Shown: positions 46,592-53,489 of the stretch, piece by piece
Position numbering within the stretch: the first letter of the stretch is position 1
How the letters are laid out: the number at the start of each line of letters is the position of its first letter
Virus record (IMG/VR): IMGVR_UViG_3300025310_000004
Location: 1 to 59,758 of that record
DNA length: 59,758 nucleotides
Strand: one strand, 5' to 3'
Origin: a virus
Program-made: the position numbers and the translations under genes
Notes under the pieces: generated by a model
What the model was told of the DNA's origin: nothing
The model's input: the letters and a program-made list of their open reading frames with translations, nothing else
The model's database searches: none

Positions 46592-46766
46592 TCCGCTGGC
46601 GGCCTATCGCTGCAGCCATGGACATCTGTTCTTGGGCTGCCCCCATGACGACTGCCCCGAGCAGAACGCCTATCTGGCGCGCCAGACGCACCTGATGGAC
46701 CAATGGGAAGCCGGGATGCTCGACAACGCCCGGCGCGCCGTGCGGGAGGCCCTCGGCCTTGAGTGA
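46581..46766 (+). CDS. small Cys/His protein
   Basis: 61 residues from GTG 46581. CSHGHLFLGCPHDDC is a compact metal-binding cluster followed by a helix. Confidence 0.65.
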   Translation: MSADPLAAYRCSHGHLFLGCPHDDCPEQNAYLARQTHLMDQWEAGMLDNARRAVREALGLE

Positions 46767-47031
46767 CGAGTTCCCCGCCCCCTGGGTGCTCCACAACGAC
46801 TACTGCATCTGCAAGTCGCTGTACGGCAACCCGACGTGCTGGCGCGCTCTGTGCAAGGAGTGCGGCAACTACCTCGCCTACCACATGGCGACCCAAGACG
46901 CAGCCGCCCTGCAGGCTCAGGGGCTCATCGACAACGGCCATCGCTGCGGTCGGTTCATGCGGGATGACGAGGTGCATCGCTACGCCACCAAGGTGGCCGA
47001 GGCCGAGGTTCGCGCTCGTGGTGGCTGGTGA
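46759..47031 (+). CDS. Cys-rich small protein
   Basis: 90 residues from TTG 46759 with GGGAGG 9 bases upstream. CICKS, CWRALCKECGNY and HRCGRF give about six Cys. Function unknown. Confidence 0.7.
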   Translation: MSDEFPAPWVLHNDYCICKSLYGNPTCWRALCKECGNYLAYHMATQDAAALQAQGLIDNGHRCGRFMRDDEVHRYATKVAEAEVRARGGW

Positions 47032-47053
47032 TGTCGCACCCGTGATGTAGAGT
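47032..47053 (+). promoter_or_regulatory. internal P10-type promoter
   Basis: TGTCGC, 10 bp, TAGAGT; ATG 47061 follows 7 bases later, so this mRNA is leaderless or nearly so. Confidence 0.65.
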
Positions 47054-47060
47054 CACACCC

Positions 47061-47342
47061 ATGTCTACCGACAGCGACACCCTGGTCCCGCCTCCGGTCA
47101 GCGAATGGCCGACGGTACGTCCGAACGGCGAGAAGATCATGTGTCCCCTGTGTATCGATGCCAACGGGTGGCCTCCGCCATCTGATCCGGCCCCCCACTA
47201 CTGGTGGACCCGTAGGCACATGTGCGAGCACGTTCGCTGCGAGTGCGGAGTCGTTCGCACCCCAAACGCCTTGCCCGCCCATCGTCGCTCCAAGCGTCAC
47301 CTGCAGTGGGAGCACGACTACGAGGATGACCGTGAGTTCTGA
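47061..47342 (+). CDS. zinc-finger-like protein
   Basis: 93 residues. CPLC, CEHVRCECG and a following H-x3-H region (PAHRRSKRHLQW) suggest zinc finger folds and possible nucleic-acid contact. Confidence 0.8.
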   Translation: MSTDSDTLVPPPVSEWPTVRPNGEKIMCPLCIDANGWPPPSDPAPHYWWTRRHMCEHVRCECGVVRTPNALPAHRRSKRHLQWEHDYEDDREF

Positions 47343-47517
47343 TCGCTCCATCGAGCGCCCCACCATCGAGTCCATCGAGCAGGCCGAGATGTGGATTGGC
47401 GTACATCATGCCTGGGGCATCAAGGACGCTGAGCGGATGAACCGGATCGAGGATCGCCTCGCTCGCCTTGAGCAGCCATGGTGGCGACGCCTGCTGTTCG
47501 GGAGGCGACCATGGTGA
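47332..47517 (+). CDS. small helical basic protein
   Basis: 61 residues from GTG 47332; ATG 47326 is equally possible. C-terminal RLEQPWWRRLLFGRRPW is amphipathic and basic, possibly membrane-seeking. Confidence 0.7.
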   Translation: MSSDRSIERPTIESIEQAEMWIGVHHAWGIKDAERMNRIEDRLARLEQPWWRRLLFGRRPW

Positions 47518-47858
47518 ACATCCCTCGTGAGGAGATCGTCAGGGAGTTCGTCCTGGCGGCAGACAGCACCCGCATCGAGCGCGTGTTCACTATCACCGAA
47601 GCGGCCGATGTGGCTGAGAGGCTTGTCAGTCGAGCCATCGAGATCGATCGCGACCCCAATGCCGAAGGGACGGCGGCCTTCGGCTGGTCGAACGAGATGA
47701 CGACGTATCTCTATCTCATTGCCAAGTTGGCCAAGTTGCTCCCCGACCCCCGCGAGCGCGAGGTCATGCTGACCCCAGAGGAGAGTGCCGTACTCACCTA
47801 CGCCGTCTCCTACGTCGAGGCAGCCCAAGACCCAAGGACCTGGAAGCGCCATGGATGA
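47511..47858 (+). CDS. unknown helical protein
   Basis: 115 residues, GGGAGGCGACC before ATG. Mostly helical. Function unknown. Confidence 0.8.
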   Translation: MVNIPREEIVREFVLAADSTRIERVFTITEAADVAERLVSRAIEIDRDPNAEGTAAFGWSNEMTTYLYLIAKLAKLLPDPREREVMLTPEESAVLTYAVSYVEAAQDPRTWKRHG

Positions 47859-48129
47859 GGCAGAGAAGGCCAAGTATCGCGAGGCGCGCACCGCCCTGCG
47901 TCGCTGGTTCTACTTCGATCACGTCGAGAACTTCGACTTCGCCGACGAGAACGACATGAGCGACGAGGACTACGAGGCCCTTGAGGATGCCTACAAGAAG
48001 ATCATGGGCATCTTGTGCAAGTACGCAGGCCATGTGGTCGAGAACGACATGTGCGGCAGGCCCGAGCACCGCTACTGCGTGGAGTGCCTTACCCTGCAGC
48101 CCAACGCGGAGGTCACTCCCCGTGGATGA
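47851..48129 (+). CDS. acidic protein with C-terminal Cys pair
   Basis: 92 residues. Acidic helix (FDFADENDMSDEDYEALEDA), then CKYAGHVVENDMCGRPEHRY and CVECLT: four Cys/His ligands. Confidence 0.75.
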   Translation: MDEAEKAKYREARTALRRWFYFDHVENFDFADENDMSDEDYEALEDAYKKIMGILCKYAGHVVENDMCGRPEHRYCVECLTLQPNAEVTPRG

Positions 48130-48382
48130 CGACGAGTTCTGGCACGAGGTGCTCGAAGAACGCCACCACTGGTACGTCTACGACCGGATGGACTCCTTCC
48201 TTACCGGAGTGACGGCTGGCATCCTCTACTTCGGGTGCTCGCTTGCCCTTTCGATCTTCATTTCTGGCCTGATCGCCATTGTCATCTGCCTGGTTGGCAT
48301 CGTCGCATTTGCCAAGTACCACGAGAACAAGATCATCGAGGACAACCGCGACCTCTGGCACTTCGAGGAGGATGACGAGTGA
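48122..48382 (+). CDS. membrane protein with two close membrane helices
   Basis: 86 residues from GTG 48122. GILYFGCSLALSIFISGLIA and AIVICLVGIVAFAKY are adjacent hydrophobic segments with charged flanks, a hairpin shape reminiscent of small phage membrane proteins. Confidence 0.75.
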   Translation: MDDDEFWHEVLEERHHWYVYDRMDSFLTGVTAGILYFGCSLALSIFISGLIAIVICLVGIVAFAKYHENKIIEDNRDLWHFEEDDE

Positions 48383-48543
48383 CGATCTGCTACGAGTACG
48401 AGTGCCGCACCTGTGGCATGACCCACTTCCATCGTGAGCGTGGCCTCGAAGGCCAGGCTTGCCAGCGAGAGGGTTGTGCCGGAACCATCAAGCGCGTCTG
48501 GCGCGCCAATGTGATGTGGCCCATGCACGAGAGGGGCCACTGA
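48379..48543 (+). CDS. FmdB-type zinc-ribbon protein
   Basis: 54 residues from GTG 48379. YEYECRTCGMTHFHRER followed by ACQREGCAGTIKRVW matches the FmdB zinc-ribbon spacing. These ribbons are often regulatory; the role here is unknown. Confidence 0.8.
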   Translation: MTICYEYECRTCGMTHFHRERGLEGQACQREGCAGTIKRVWRANVMWPMHERGH

Positions 48544-48797
48544 TGGCCGAACTCAACGCCGCCATCCCCCGCAACATCTGGCATCTCACTGACATCCAGA
48601 CCAGGGTGCTGCTCGCCGTCCTCGCAGGCCATCGATTCGGTGGTCGCATCGCTGAGGCAACCGGGATCAACCGGACGAGCGTCTGGGGAGCGCTACGTCG
48701 AATGAGCGAGTACGGGCTGGTCACCTGGGACGAGGGACGCCACGGCACCATTCGCGCCACGGTGAAGATGGTCAACCCTCACAGTTCGAGGCCATAG
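48543..48797 (+). CDS. winged-helix DNA-binding protein
   Basis: 84 residues. LLAVLAGHRFGGRIAEATGI and NRTSVWGALRRMSEYGLVTW read as a MarR/ArsR-like winged helix with a following wing (DEGRHGTIRATVK). Last gene of the operon; convergent with the metallopeptidase. Confidence 0.85.
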   Translation: MAELNAAIPRNIWHLTDIQTRVLLAVLAGHRFGGRIAEATGINRTSVWGALRRMSEYGLVTWDEGRHGTIRATVKMVNPHSSRP

Positions 48798-49192
48798 GCC
48801 AAGCAGGCGTGGCGGTAGCACCGCGCCGCCTCTGGTGACATGAACCTGCCGATCAAGGCGTGGTGGGCCTGACGGAACATCAGCCCGTGCATCTGCTTGC
48901 GCTCGCGTGCCGAGCAGAAGTGCGCCATCTCGTGCAGCAGGGTGAAGTCGGTTTGGCTCCATGGCGGCAGGTAGATCACGTTGTTGGTGAAGTCGGCATA
49001 CGCGTGGGCGTGCCTGGACGCCTTGACCACCACCTTGCGTCTGATCACCGCAGGCCAGCGGTTGATGAACCACTGTGTCGAGATGACACGCTCGAAGTAG
49101 GCCGCGGCTGATTCCCCATCGGGGAACCGAGTCGGATACCTCATGAGGTATACCGCCCGCTCTGCCTCGTACAGCGTGTCGTCGGGGGTCAT
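48779..49192 (-). CDS. TIGR04338-type phage metallopeptidase-like protein
   Basis: 137 residues from ATG 49192. LLHEMAHFCSARERKQMHGL supplies HExxH (His87, Glu88, His91) with a third His at about 102. The pattern and the RxAHAYADF and IYLPPWSQ segments fit the TIGR04338 family of mycobacteriophage-associated metallohydrolases. A TTG 12 bases upstream is an alternative start. Substrate unknown. Confidence 0.85.
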   Translation of the reverse strand: MTPDDTLYEAERAVYLMRYPTRFPDGESAAAYFERVISTQWFINRWPAVIRRKVVVKASRHAHAYADFTNNVIYLPPWSQTDFTLLHEMAHFCSARERKQMHGLMFRQAHHALIGRFMSPEAARCYRHACLAYGLEL

Positions 49193-49299
49193 GACCCCAT
49201 GCAACCACGAGTTGCGCCGTCAGTGGGTTGGTTGTGGTGCAACTAGGCTTGAGTCGTCGCGCGTGCTGTGATCTGCGTCAGCCCTTGAGGAGCGTTGAT

Positions 49300-49632
49300 A
49301 TGGCCACTCTCCGCATCGGAGGCGCTGAGGGCCTCTACCCAGAGTTGGCGGCGTTGGCGGCTCTGGCCTCTAGCGGTCCCATCACGGTCAACTGCTACGT
49401 CACTGACCCCAACTCCAAGGGCCTCGTGGCCCATCGCGATCCCTACGACATCGTGGTGGTCCAGATTGCCGGGACTAAGCAATAGTTCGTGGAGAATGAT
49501 GAGCCGTTCTGGCTACATCGAGGCGAGACGTTCTATCTGCCAGCCAACAGGCTGTATTATACGGTGGCTGGGTCAGAGGGCAGCATCTCGCTTGCTGTCG
49601 GGCTGCAGTGGACGAACCTCCTGAGAAAGTAG
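49300..49632 (+). pseudogene. JmjC/cupin-like hydroxylase fragment interrupted by an in-frame amber codon
   Basis: ATG 49300 follows GAGGAGCG. The frame stops at TAG 49483-49485, then continues in frame to TAG 49630-49632. Joined, it reads ITVNCYVTDPNSKGLVAHRD ... VVVQIAGTKQ(stop)FVENDEP ... FYLPANRLYYTV ... LAVGLQWTNLL, which follows the JmjC ribosomal-oxygenase layout; the stop sits where that family has Trp (GxKxW). One change, TGG to TAG, explains it. HRD supplies the first two iron ligands; the last His appears replaced by Tyr. Confidence 0.75.
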
Positions 49633-49661
49633 TTGTCATACCGGGTATTACCCGGTATGAT
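49633..49661 (+). promoter_or_regulatory. promoter whose spacer is a 21-bp palindromic operator
   Basis: TTGTCA (49633-49638), 17 bp, TATGAT (49656-49661). The palindrome ATACCGGGT-ATT-ACCCGGTAT occupies 49638-49658, i.e. the whole spacer and the first -10 bases. ATG 49668 gives a leaderless mRNA. Confidence 0.8.
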
Positions 49662-49667
49662 TAGTTC

Positions 49668-49931
49668 ATGTCCACAGCAGAGGAGAGGCGAGAGATGGCC
49701 CGGCGTCGCATCACGGTGTCGTCGCTCGCCCCCAAGTCAACCGAACCGATGGTGCGGTCCTACACCGGCCTCGGGGACACCTACTCCACCTTGTCGGTCA
49801 AGGTGCCTCAGAGCATGGCAACTGACCTTGCGGTCTTTGCCGCTGATAGGGGGATGTCGGTGTCGGAGGCCGTGCGGACATGTATCCAGACCACCCTCGA
49901 TGCGACCCGAGAGGAGACTCCTCATGAGTGA
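49668..49931 (+). CDS. ribbon-helix-helix regulator, probably self-repressing
   Basis: 87 residues. TLSVKVPQSMATDLAVFAAD (strand and first helix) then GMSVSEAVRTCIQTTLD (second helix) is a CopG/Arc-type ribbon-helix-helix. Upstream 40 residues are a flexible basic arm. Its promoter contains the 21-bp palindrome, so it likely represses itself and the VWA gene downstream, which starts inside its last codons. Confidence 0.85.
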   Translation: MSTAEERREMARRRITVSSLAPKSTEPMVRSYTGLGDTYSTLSVKVPQSMATDLAVFAADRGMSVSEAVRTCIQTTLDATREETPHE

Positions 49932-50604
49932 TGCAATCCCCGTCCACATCTACTTCGTGCTCGACCGCTCTGGATCGATGTCCTCGATCCAGGCCGACGT
50001 GATCGGCGGCTTCAACCGCTTCATCGCCGAGCAGAAGGCCCAGCCCGGCAAGTGCCGCCTCACCCTGGTGCAGTTCGACAGCCAGGGTCCGCACGAGATC
50101 ATCCACGACGCCGTGAAGATCGCAGACGTGCCCGACCTCACCACCGTCACCTTCCAGCCTCGTGGTGGCACCCCGCTGCTCGACGCCGAGGGCTGGACGA
50201 TCAACCGGGCCATCGATCGCGAGAAGGCCCGCGCCGAGGAGGGCAAGAAGGCCGAGGCCATCTTGTTCGTGACCTACACCGACGGCCAGGAGAACCAGTC
50301 CCGTGAGTGGACCAAGGAGGCGCTCAGCGCCGCCAAGGCTTCCGCTGAGGAGCGTGGCTGGACCTTCACCTACCTGGGGTGCGGCCACGACGGCTACGGC
50401 CAGGCTTCCTCGATCGGCACCCACGCTGCAGCCACCCAGATGTTCGCTGGTGACACTCAGGGCGTGAGGGCTTCCTACGGCTCGCTGTCGAGCGCCACCA
50501 AGAGCCTGCGCTCCCGTGCGGCCAACGGCCAGCGCGTGGCGTCGGTCAACCTCTATGCCGAGGTGGGCAAGGCTGCCGAGGAGGACCTCCTCAGCCGCAC
50601 CTGA
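49924..50604 (+). CDS. von Willebrand factor A domain protein
   Basis: 226 residues. IYFVLDRSGSMSS has the MIDAS DxSxS at 14-18; TFQPRGGTPLLDA supplies the MIDAS Thr and FVTYTDGQENQS the Asp. The domain covers nearly the whole protein with a C-terminal helical tail (SLSSATKSLRSRAANGQRV). Cytosolic stand-alone VWA proteins bind partner proteins through Mg2+; the partner is unknown. It overlaps the ribbon-helix-helix gene by 8 bases. Confidence 0.9.
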   Translation: MSDAIPVHIYFVLDRSGSMSSIQADVIGGFNRFIAEQKAQPGKCRLTLVQFDSQGPHEIIHDAVKIADVPDLTTVTFQPRGGTPLLDAEGWTINRAIDREKARAEEGKKAEAILFVTYTDGQENQSREWTKEALSAAKASAEERGWTFTYLGCGHDGYGQASSIGTHAAATQMFAGDTQGVRASYGSLSSATKSLRSRAANGQRVASVNLYAEVGKAAEEDLLSRT

Positions 50605-50611
50605 TCTGGCG

Positions 50612-50706
50612 TGCAGAATTCTGCATTGCGTGCGAAATACCACAGCAGCGGCGGCCCGAAGGGTGCCCGCCGCTGCTGTGGTGTCTACGGCGTTCGACAG
50701 AACGCC
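50612..50706. terminator. palindrome cluster between convergent genes
   Basis: TGCAGAATTCTGCA (50612-50625, perfect palindrome), a perfect 16-bp stem ACCACAGCAGCGGCGG / complement at 50639-50654 and 50667-50682, and GGCGTTC-GACA-GAACGCC (50689-50706). The 16-bp stem probably terminates both convergent genes. Confidence 0.7.
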
Positions 50707-50734
50707 GCTGCGCGAAATTGCGCTTTGCGCTTGG

Positions 50735-51373
50735 CTAGGGAGCCTCGCGGGGATCGATCTCATCGACACGCTGTGCCCCCAACACGGTGTCGATGGCCTC
50801 GATGGCATCGAACCACGACCAGCCGGGAGTGGCGGGAAGCACGGCCTCACCGACGTACTCGTGGGTGAGGCGCAGGGCCTCGCGAGCGTTGTAGAGGCAG
50901 GCCACCATCTGCTCGCGCTCCTGGGTGGAGTCGAGCGACTCACCCTGGGGACCATCGGCCCAGCGCACCTCGCGCATCTTGGCCATCGTCTCGGGCGAGA
51001 CGTGGATCACCTGGGGGATGTAGTTGCGGACCAGCGACATGGGCCGCACCCCGCAGATGTCGGTCCAGACCTCGCGCGCTCCGGCGGCTTCGAGTTGGTG
51101 AGCCACGGTGTCCCGCAGGTCCTCGGCCGCCTCATCGCAGCCCTCGGTGGCTGGCAGCGAGAAGTGCAACTGCAGCAAGTAGGGCAGCCCGCACGACCCT
51201 GCTTCGTCGCTGGTGGTCCAATCCACCCGACGGGCCGCCTGGCCGTCGAGGTAGACCCCGATCGCCTGCTGGATCAGCCACGATCGAGGGCGATCCAGTT
51301 CATCTGCCTGGGCAGCCAGGCGCTCCGCTACGTCCTTCGGGAGCCTCACGCTCACCACGGTGTCCTCGGCCAT
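50735..51373 (-). CDS. ribbon-helix-helix protein with a large C-terminal domain
   Basis: 212 residues from ATG 51373 (AAGGAGG just upstream; ATG 51376 is possible). The N-terminus VVSV-RLPKDVAERLAAQADEL and PRSWLIQQAIGVYL is a ribbon-helix-helix; the 160-residue remainder is unassigned (LPYLLQLHFSLPATEGCDEA, and so on). A regulator acting on the direct repeats upstream (51508, 51546) is plausible. Confidence 0.85.
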   Translation of the reverse strand: MAEDTVVSVRLPKDVAERLAAQADELDRPRSWLIQQAIGVYLDGQAARRVDWTTSDEAGSCGLPYLLQLHFSLPATEGCDEAAEDLRDTVAHQLEAAGAREVWTDICGVRPMSLVRNYIPQVIHVSPETMAKMREVRWADGPQGESLDSTQEREQMVACLYNAREALRLTHEYVGEAVLPATPGWSWFDAIEAIDTVLGAQRVDEIDPREAP

Positions 51374-51507
51374 CATGCCTCCTTGTAGTGTGATGTGTAC
51401 GCCGTAGTGGAAAGTATACGCCCGAGAGTGCAGAAAGTGGAAGTTCTTGCCAGATAAGAGGCAGGAAGTTGCACTTTGGCTGCCATAGCGGGCAGTAACA
51501 GGCAGAA

Positions 51508-51568
51508 ATGTGCAGATTTCCCCACATCTGCCGCCCATGGCCCCGATGTGCGGATTTCCCAACATCTG
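51508..51568. promoter_or_regulatory. two 23-bp operator-like direct repeats
   Basis: ATGTGCAGATTTCCCCACATCTG (split: ATGTGCAGATTTC, CCCACATCTG) at 51508-51530 and a copy with two changes at 51546-51568. Each has inner inverted halves CAGAT/ATCTG. They lie between the divergent ribbon-helix-helix gene and the sigma-like gene. Confidence 0.65.
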
Positions 51569-51587
51569 AGAACACCCCCCGGCTTGG

Positions 51588-51609
51588 TGTCTCACCCGTG
51601 ATGTAGGGT
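51588..51609 (+). promoter_or_regulatory. P10-type promoter of the sigma-like gene
   Basis: TGTCTC, 10 bp, TAGGGT; ATG 51619 lies 9 bases on (leaderless). Confidence 0.65.
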
Positions 51610-51618
51610 GTGCCCACT

Positions 51619-52563
51619 ATGGACACGATCGACAAGACCAGTGATGAGTACGCGATCGTGGAACTCAAGGGCCTGATCGAGCGCACGCTCGCCAGTGCCC
51701 GTGTGCCACGGGAAACCCGCAGCCGCATCAGCACCACCTTGGAGGTGGCGATGCGCGAGAACCTCGGGTTGTTGCGTCGCTATGTCCGCGCCCTTGCCTA
51801 CGACGGCCGGGCGGCCGAGATGATGGAGATGTACGGCCAGGGGTACACGCTCGATGAGATCGGCTCTCACTTCGAGGTGACGCGCGAACGGGTACGCCAG
51901 ATTCTCACCTCCACCTTCGGTGACTACCGCTCTGCGGCTCCTCAGGAGTTGCTCCATGAGCGCAGCCTCCGTCGCCTCGCTGAGCGCACCGCTGAGTGGG
52001 ATGAGACTTACGGCGAGAGCGTCACCAAGATGTTCCACGAGGGGAAGTCCGACGCTGCCATCGCCAGGGAGTTGGATGTGCCGCGCACCAAGGTGGTGGA
52101 CTTCCGGTCGCGCAAGGGCCTTCGTCACACGCGCAGTCAGGATTGGTCGGACGACGATCTGCTCAACGCCCTGAGGACGGCGAGTGCCGAGTCTGGCGAG
52201 GGCCTGACCATCGCTCGCTACAACGCGTGGCGCGAGGAGGCTGGGGCGGAGTCCTACCCCTCCTACCTCACCATGCTGATCCGTTTCGACTCGTTCGAGG
52301 AAGCGTGCAAGGCGGCGGCAGTTGAGTACGTCGGTCGCACCAACGCTGAGCGCCGCAGCGACTACATCTCGCCCGATCAGGCTCGTGAACACCTCGCCGC
52401 CTTCTTGGATTGGGCAACATCCAACAACAAGCGACCTACCAGTGGATCGTTCGCTGAGTATCGCAAGGTCGAGAAGGGTGTTCCATCGATGGCCGTGATG
52501 AGTCGTCGTCTTGGTGGCTTCCGCACCGCCCTTGACGAACTCATTGCTCACCGCGCACAGTAG
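51619..52563 (+). CDS. sigma-region-4-like protein fused to HNH-associated repeats
   Basis: 314 residues. YTLDEIGSHFEVTRERVRQI (76-95) is a near-consensus sigma-70 region 4.2 HTH (the part that reads -35 boxes). A second HTH follows (SDAAIARELDVPRTKVVDFR, 144-163). The C-terminal half has two copies resembling the homing-endonuclease-associated repeat PF18780 (YNAWREEAGAESYPSYLTML then FDSFEEACKAA; and SFAEYRKVEKGVPSMAVMSR then LGGFRTALDEL). There are no sigma regions 2-3 and no HNH active site. It could be a promoter-specificity factor for the P10 promoters. Confidence 0.85.
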   Translation: MDTIDKTSDEYAIVELKGLIERTLASARVPRETRSRISTTLEVAMRENLGLLRRYVRALAYDGRAAEMMEMYGQGYTLDEIGSHFEVTRERVRQILTSTFGDYRSAAPQELLHERSLRRLAERTAEWDETYGESVTKMFHEGKSDAAIARELDVPRTKVVDFRSRKGLRHTRSQDWSDDDLLNALRTASAESGEGLTIARYNAWREEAGAESYPSYLTMLIRFDSFEEACKAAAVEYVGRTNAERRSDYISPDQAREHLAAFLDWATSNNKRPTSGSFAEYRKVEKGVPSMAVMSRRLGGFRTALDELIAHRAQ

Positions 52564-52570
52564 GCCGCCC

Positions 52571-53476
52571 ATGGAAGGCCAGCGTGTCGAGATCACCCGC
52601 CGGATGCGGACCCGCGGGCAGCGCGTCGGACAGGCGCGGCAGGACTTCCACGACAAGCGTGACACCCCAAACGCCTATGACCTCAAGGGGGATTACGACC
52701 ACTGGCTCAAGATCAACGTTCAGGGGGCGTTGGCCGAGTTGGTCGTAGCAACCACCCTGGGCGTCGAGGATCGTTGGGTGGAGTGCGTCGAGGACTACAA
52801 GTCCCTCAAGGGTGACGTGGTTGACCACCTGCAGGTCCGTTCAACGGACAACCCGAGCAACGGACTCATCCTCCACCCCAGAGATTCCAATGACGACTGC
52901 TTCGTGCTGGTCTACGTCGATCCGTCCCATGAGTTCGCGGTTCTGCGCGGATGGATGTGGGCAGTTGATGGCAAGGACGAGCACTTCTGGCCGGGCAAGA
53001 ATCCCGACCGCCCATGCTTCATGGTGCCGCCCAGCAGGCTTCACCCCATGCCTCTCCCGGTGTGGCACGGCCATGTGATGCGGCCCAGGTCGAACGAGGA
53101 TCGCGTCGAGCGCAAGCGCGCCAAGACCAAGTGCGCTCAGCGGAAGTTGAACGACAAGTTCAGACTGACGTGCCCCAAGTGCGGGTGGGCGGCCAAGCAC
53201 CTCGTGATGCCCCACTACGACTCGCCATGGCGGCTCTTTGGTGGCCTGTGTAGCGAGTGTTGCTACGAAGCGTGCAAGCGCTTCGATGAAGTTGGGTGGC
53301 CTGACCCTTTGGATGATGGCTCACCCGAGGTGAGCCTGAACGACCTTGAGATCATGGTCAAGCGCACCTTCGGGCTGTTGCCGCCAGAGAAGCCCAAGCG
53401 CAGAGATCGCAACGAGGTGGACCCCAACCAGACCGACATGGGCTTCGGGCCGTCGGGTGTCTCACCCGGAGAGTAG
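52571..53476 (+). CDS. putative PD-(D/E)XK-like nuclease with zinc finger
   Basis: 301 residues. VQGALAELVVATTLGVEDRW and GDVVDHLQVRSTDN resemble the Glu helix and D...(E/Q)xK strands of restriction-like nucleases, with Q-V-R in place of E-x-K, so activity is uncertain. A CPKC ... CSEC zinc finger follows (about 225-260). ATG follows the sigma-like gene after 7 bases. Confidence 0.7.
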   Translation: MEGQRVEITRRMRTRGQRVGQARQDFHDKRDTPNAYDLKGDYDHWLKINVQGALAELVVATTLGVEDRWVECVEDYKSLKGDVVDHLQVRSTDNPSNGLILHPRDSNDDCFVLVYVDPSHEFAVLRGWMWAVDGKDEHFWPGKNPDRPCFMVPPSRLHPMPLPVWHGHVMRPRSNEDRVERKRAKTKCAQRKLNDKFRLTCPKCGWAAKHLVMPHYDSPWRLFGGLCSECCYEACKRFDEVGWPDPLDDGSPEVSLNDLEIMVKRTFGLLPPEKPKRRDRNEVDPNQTDMGFGPSGVSPGE

Positions 53477-53479
53477 AGT
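53458..53479 (+). promoter_or_regulatory. P10-type promoter of the helicase gene
   Basis: TGTCTC, 10 bp, TAGAGT, inside the end of the nuclease-like gene; ATG 53490 is 11 bases on. Confidence 0.6.
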
Positions 53480-53489
53480 CCCAGGTCCC

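Noticed and set aside
49300-49632. General TAG recoding (amber as an amino acid)
   Set aside because: Several other genes (for example 8324, 9616, 43786) end at TAG followed by non-coding sequence or a new gene, so TAG works as a stop here.
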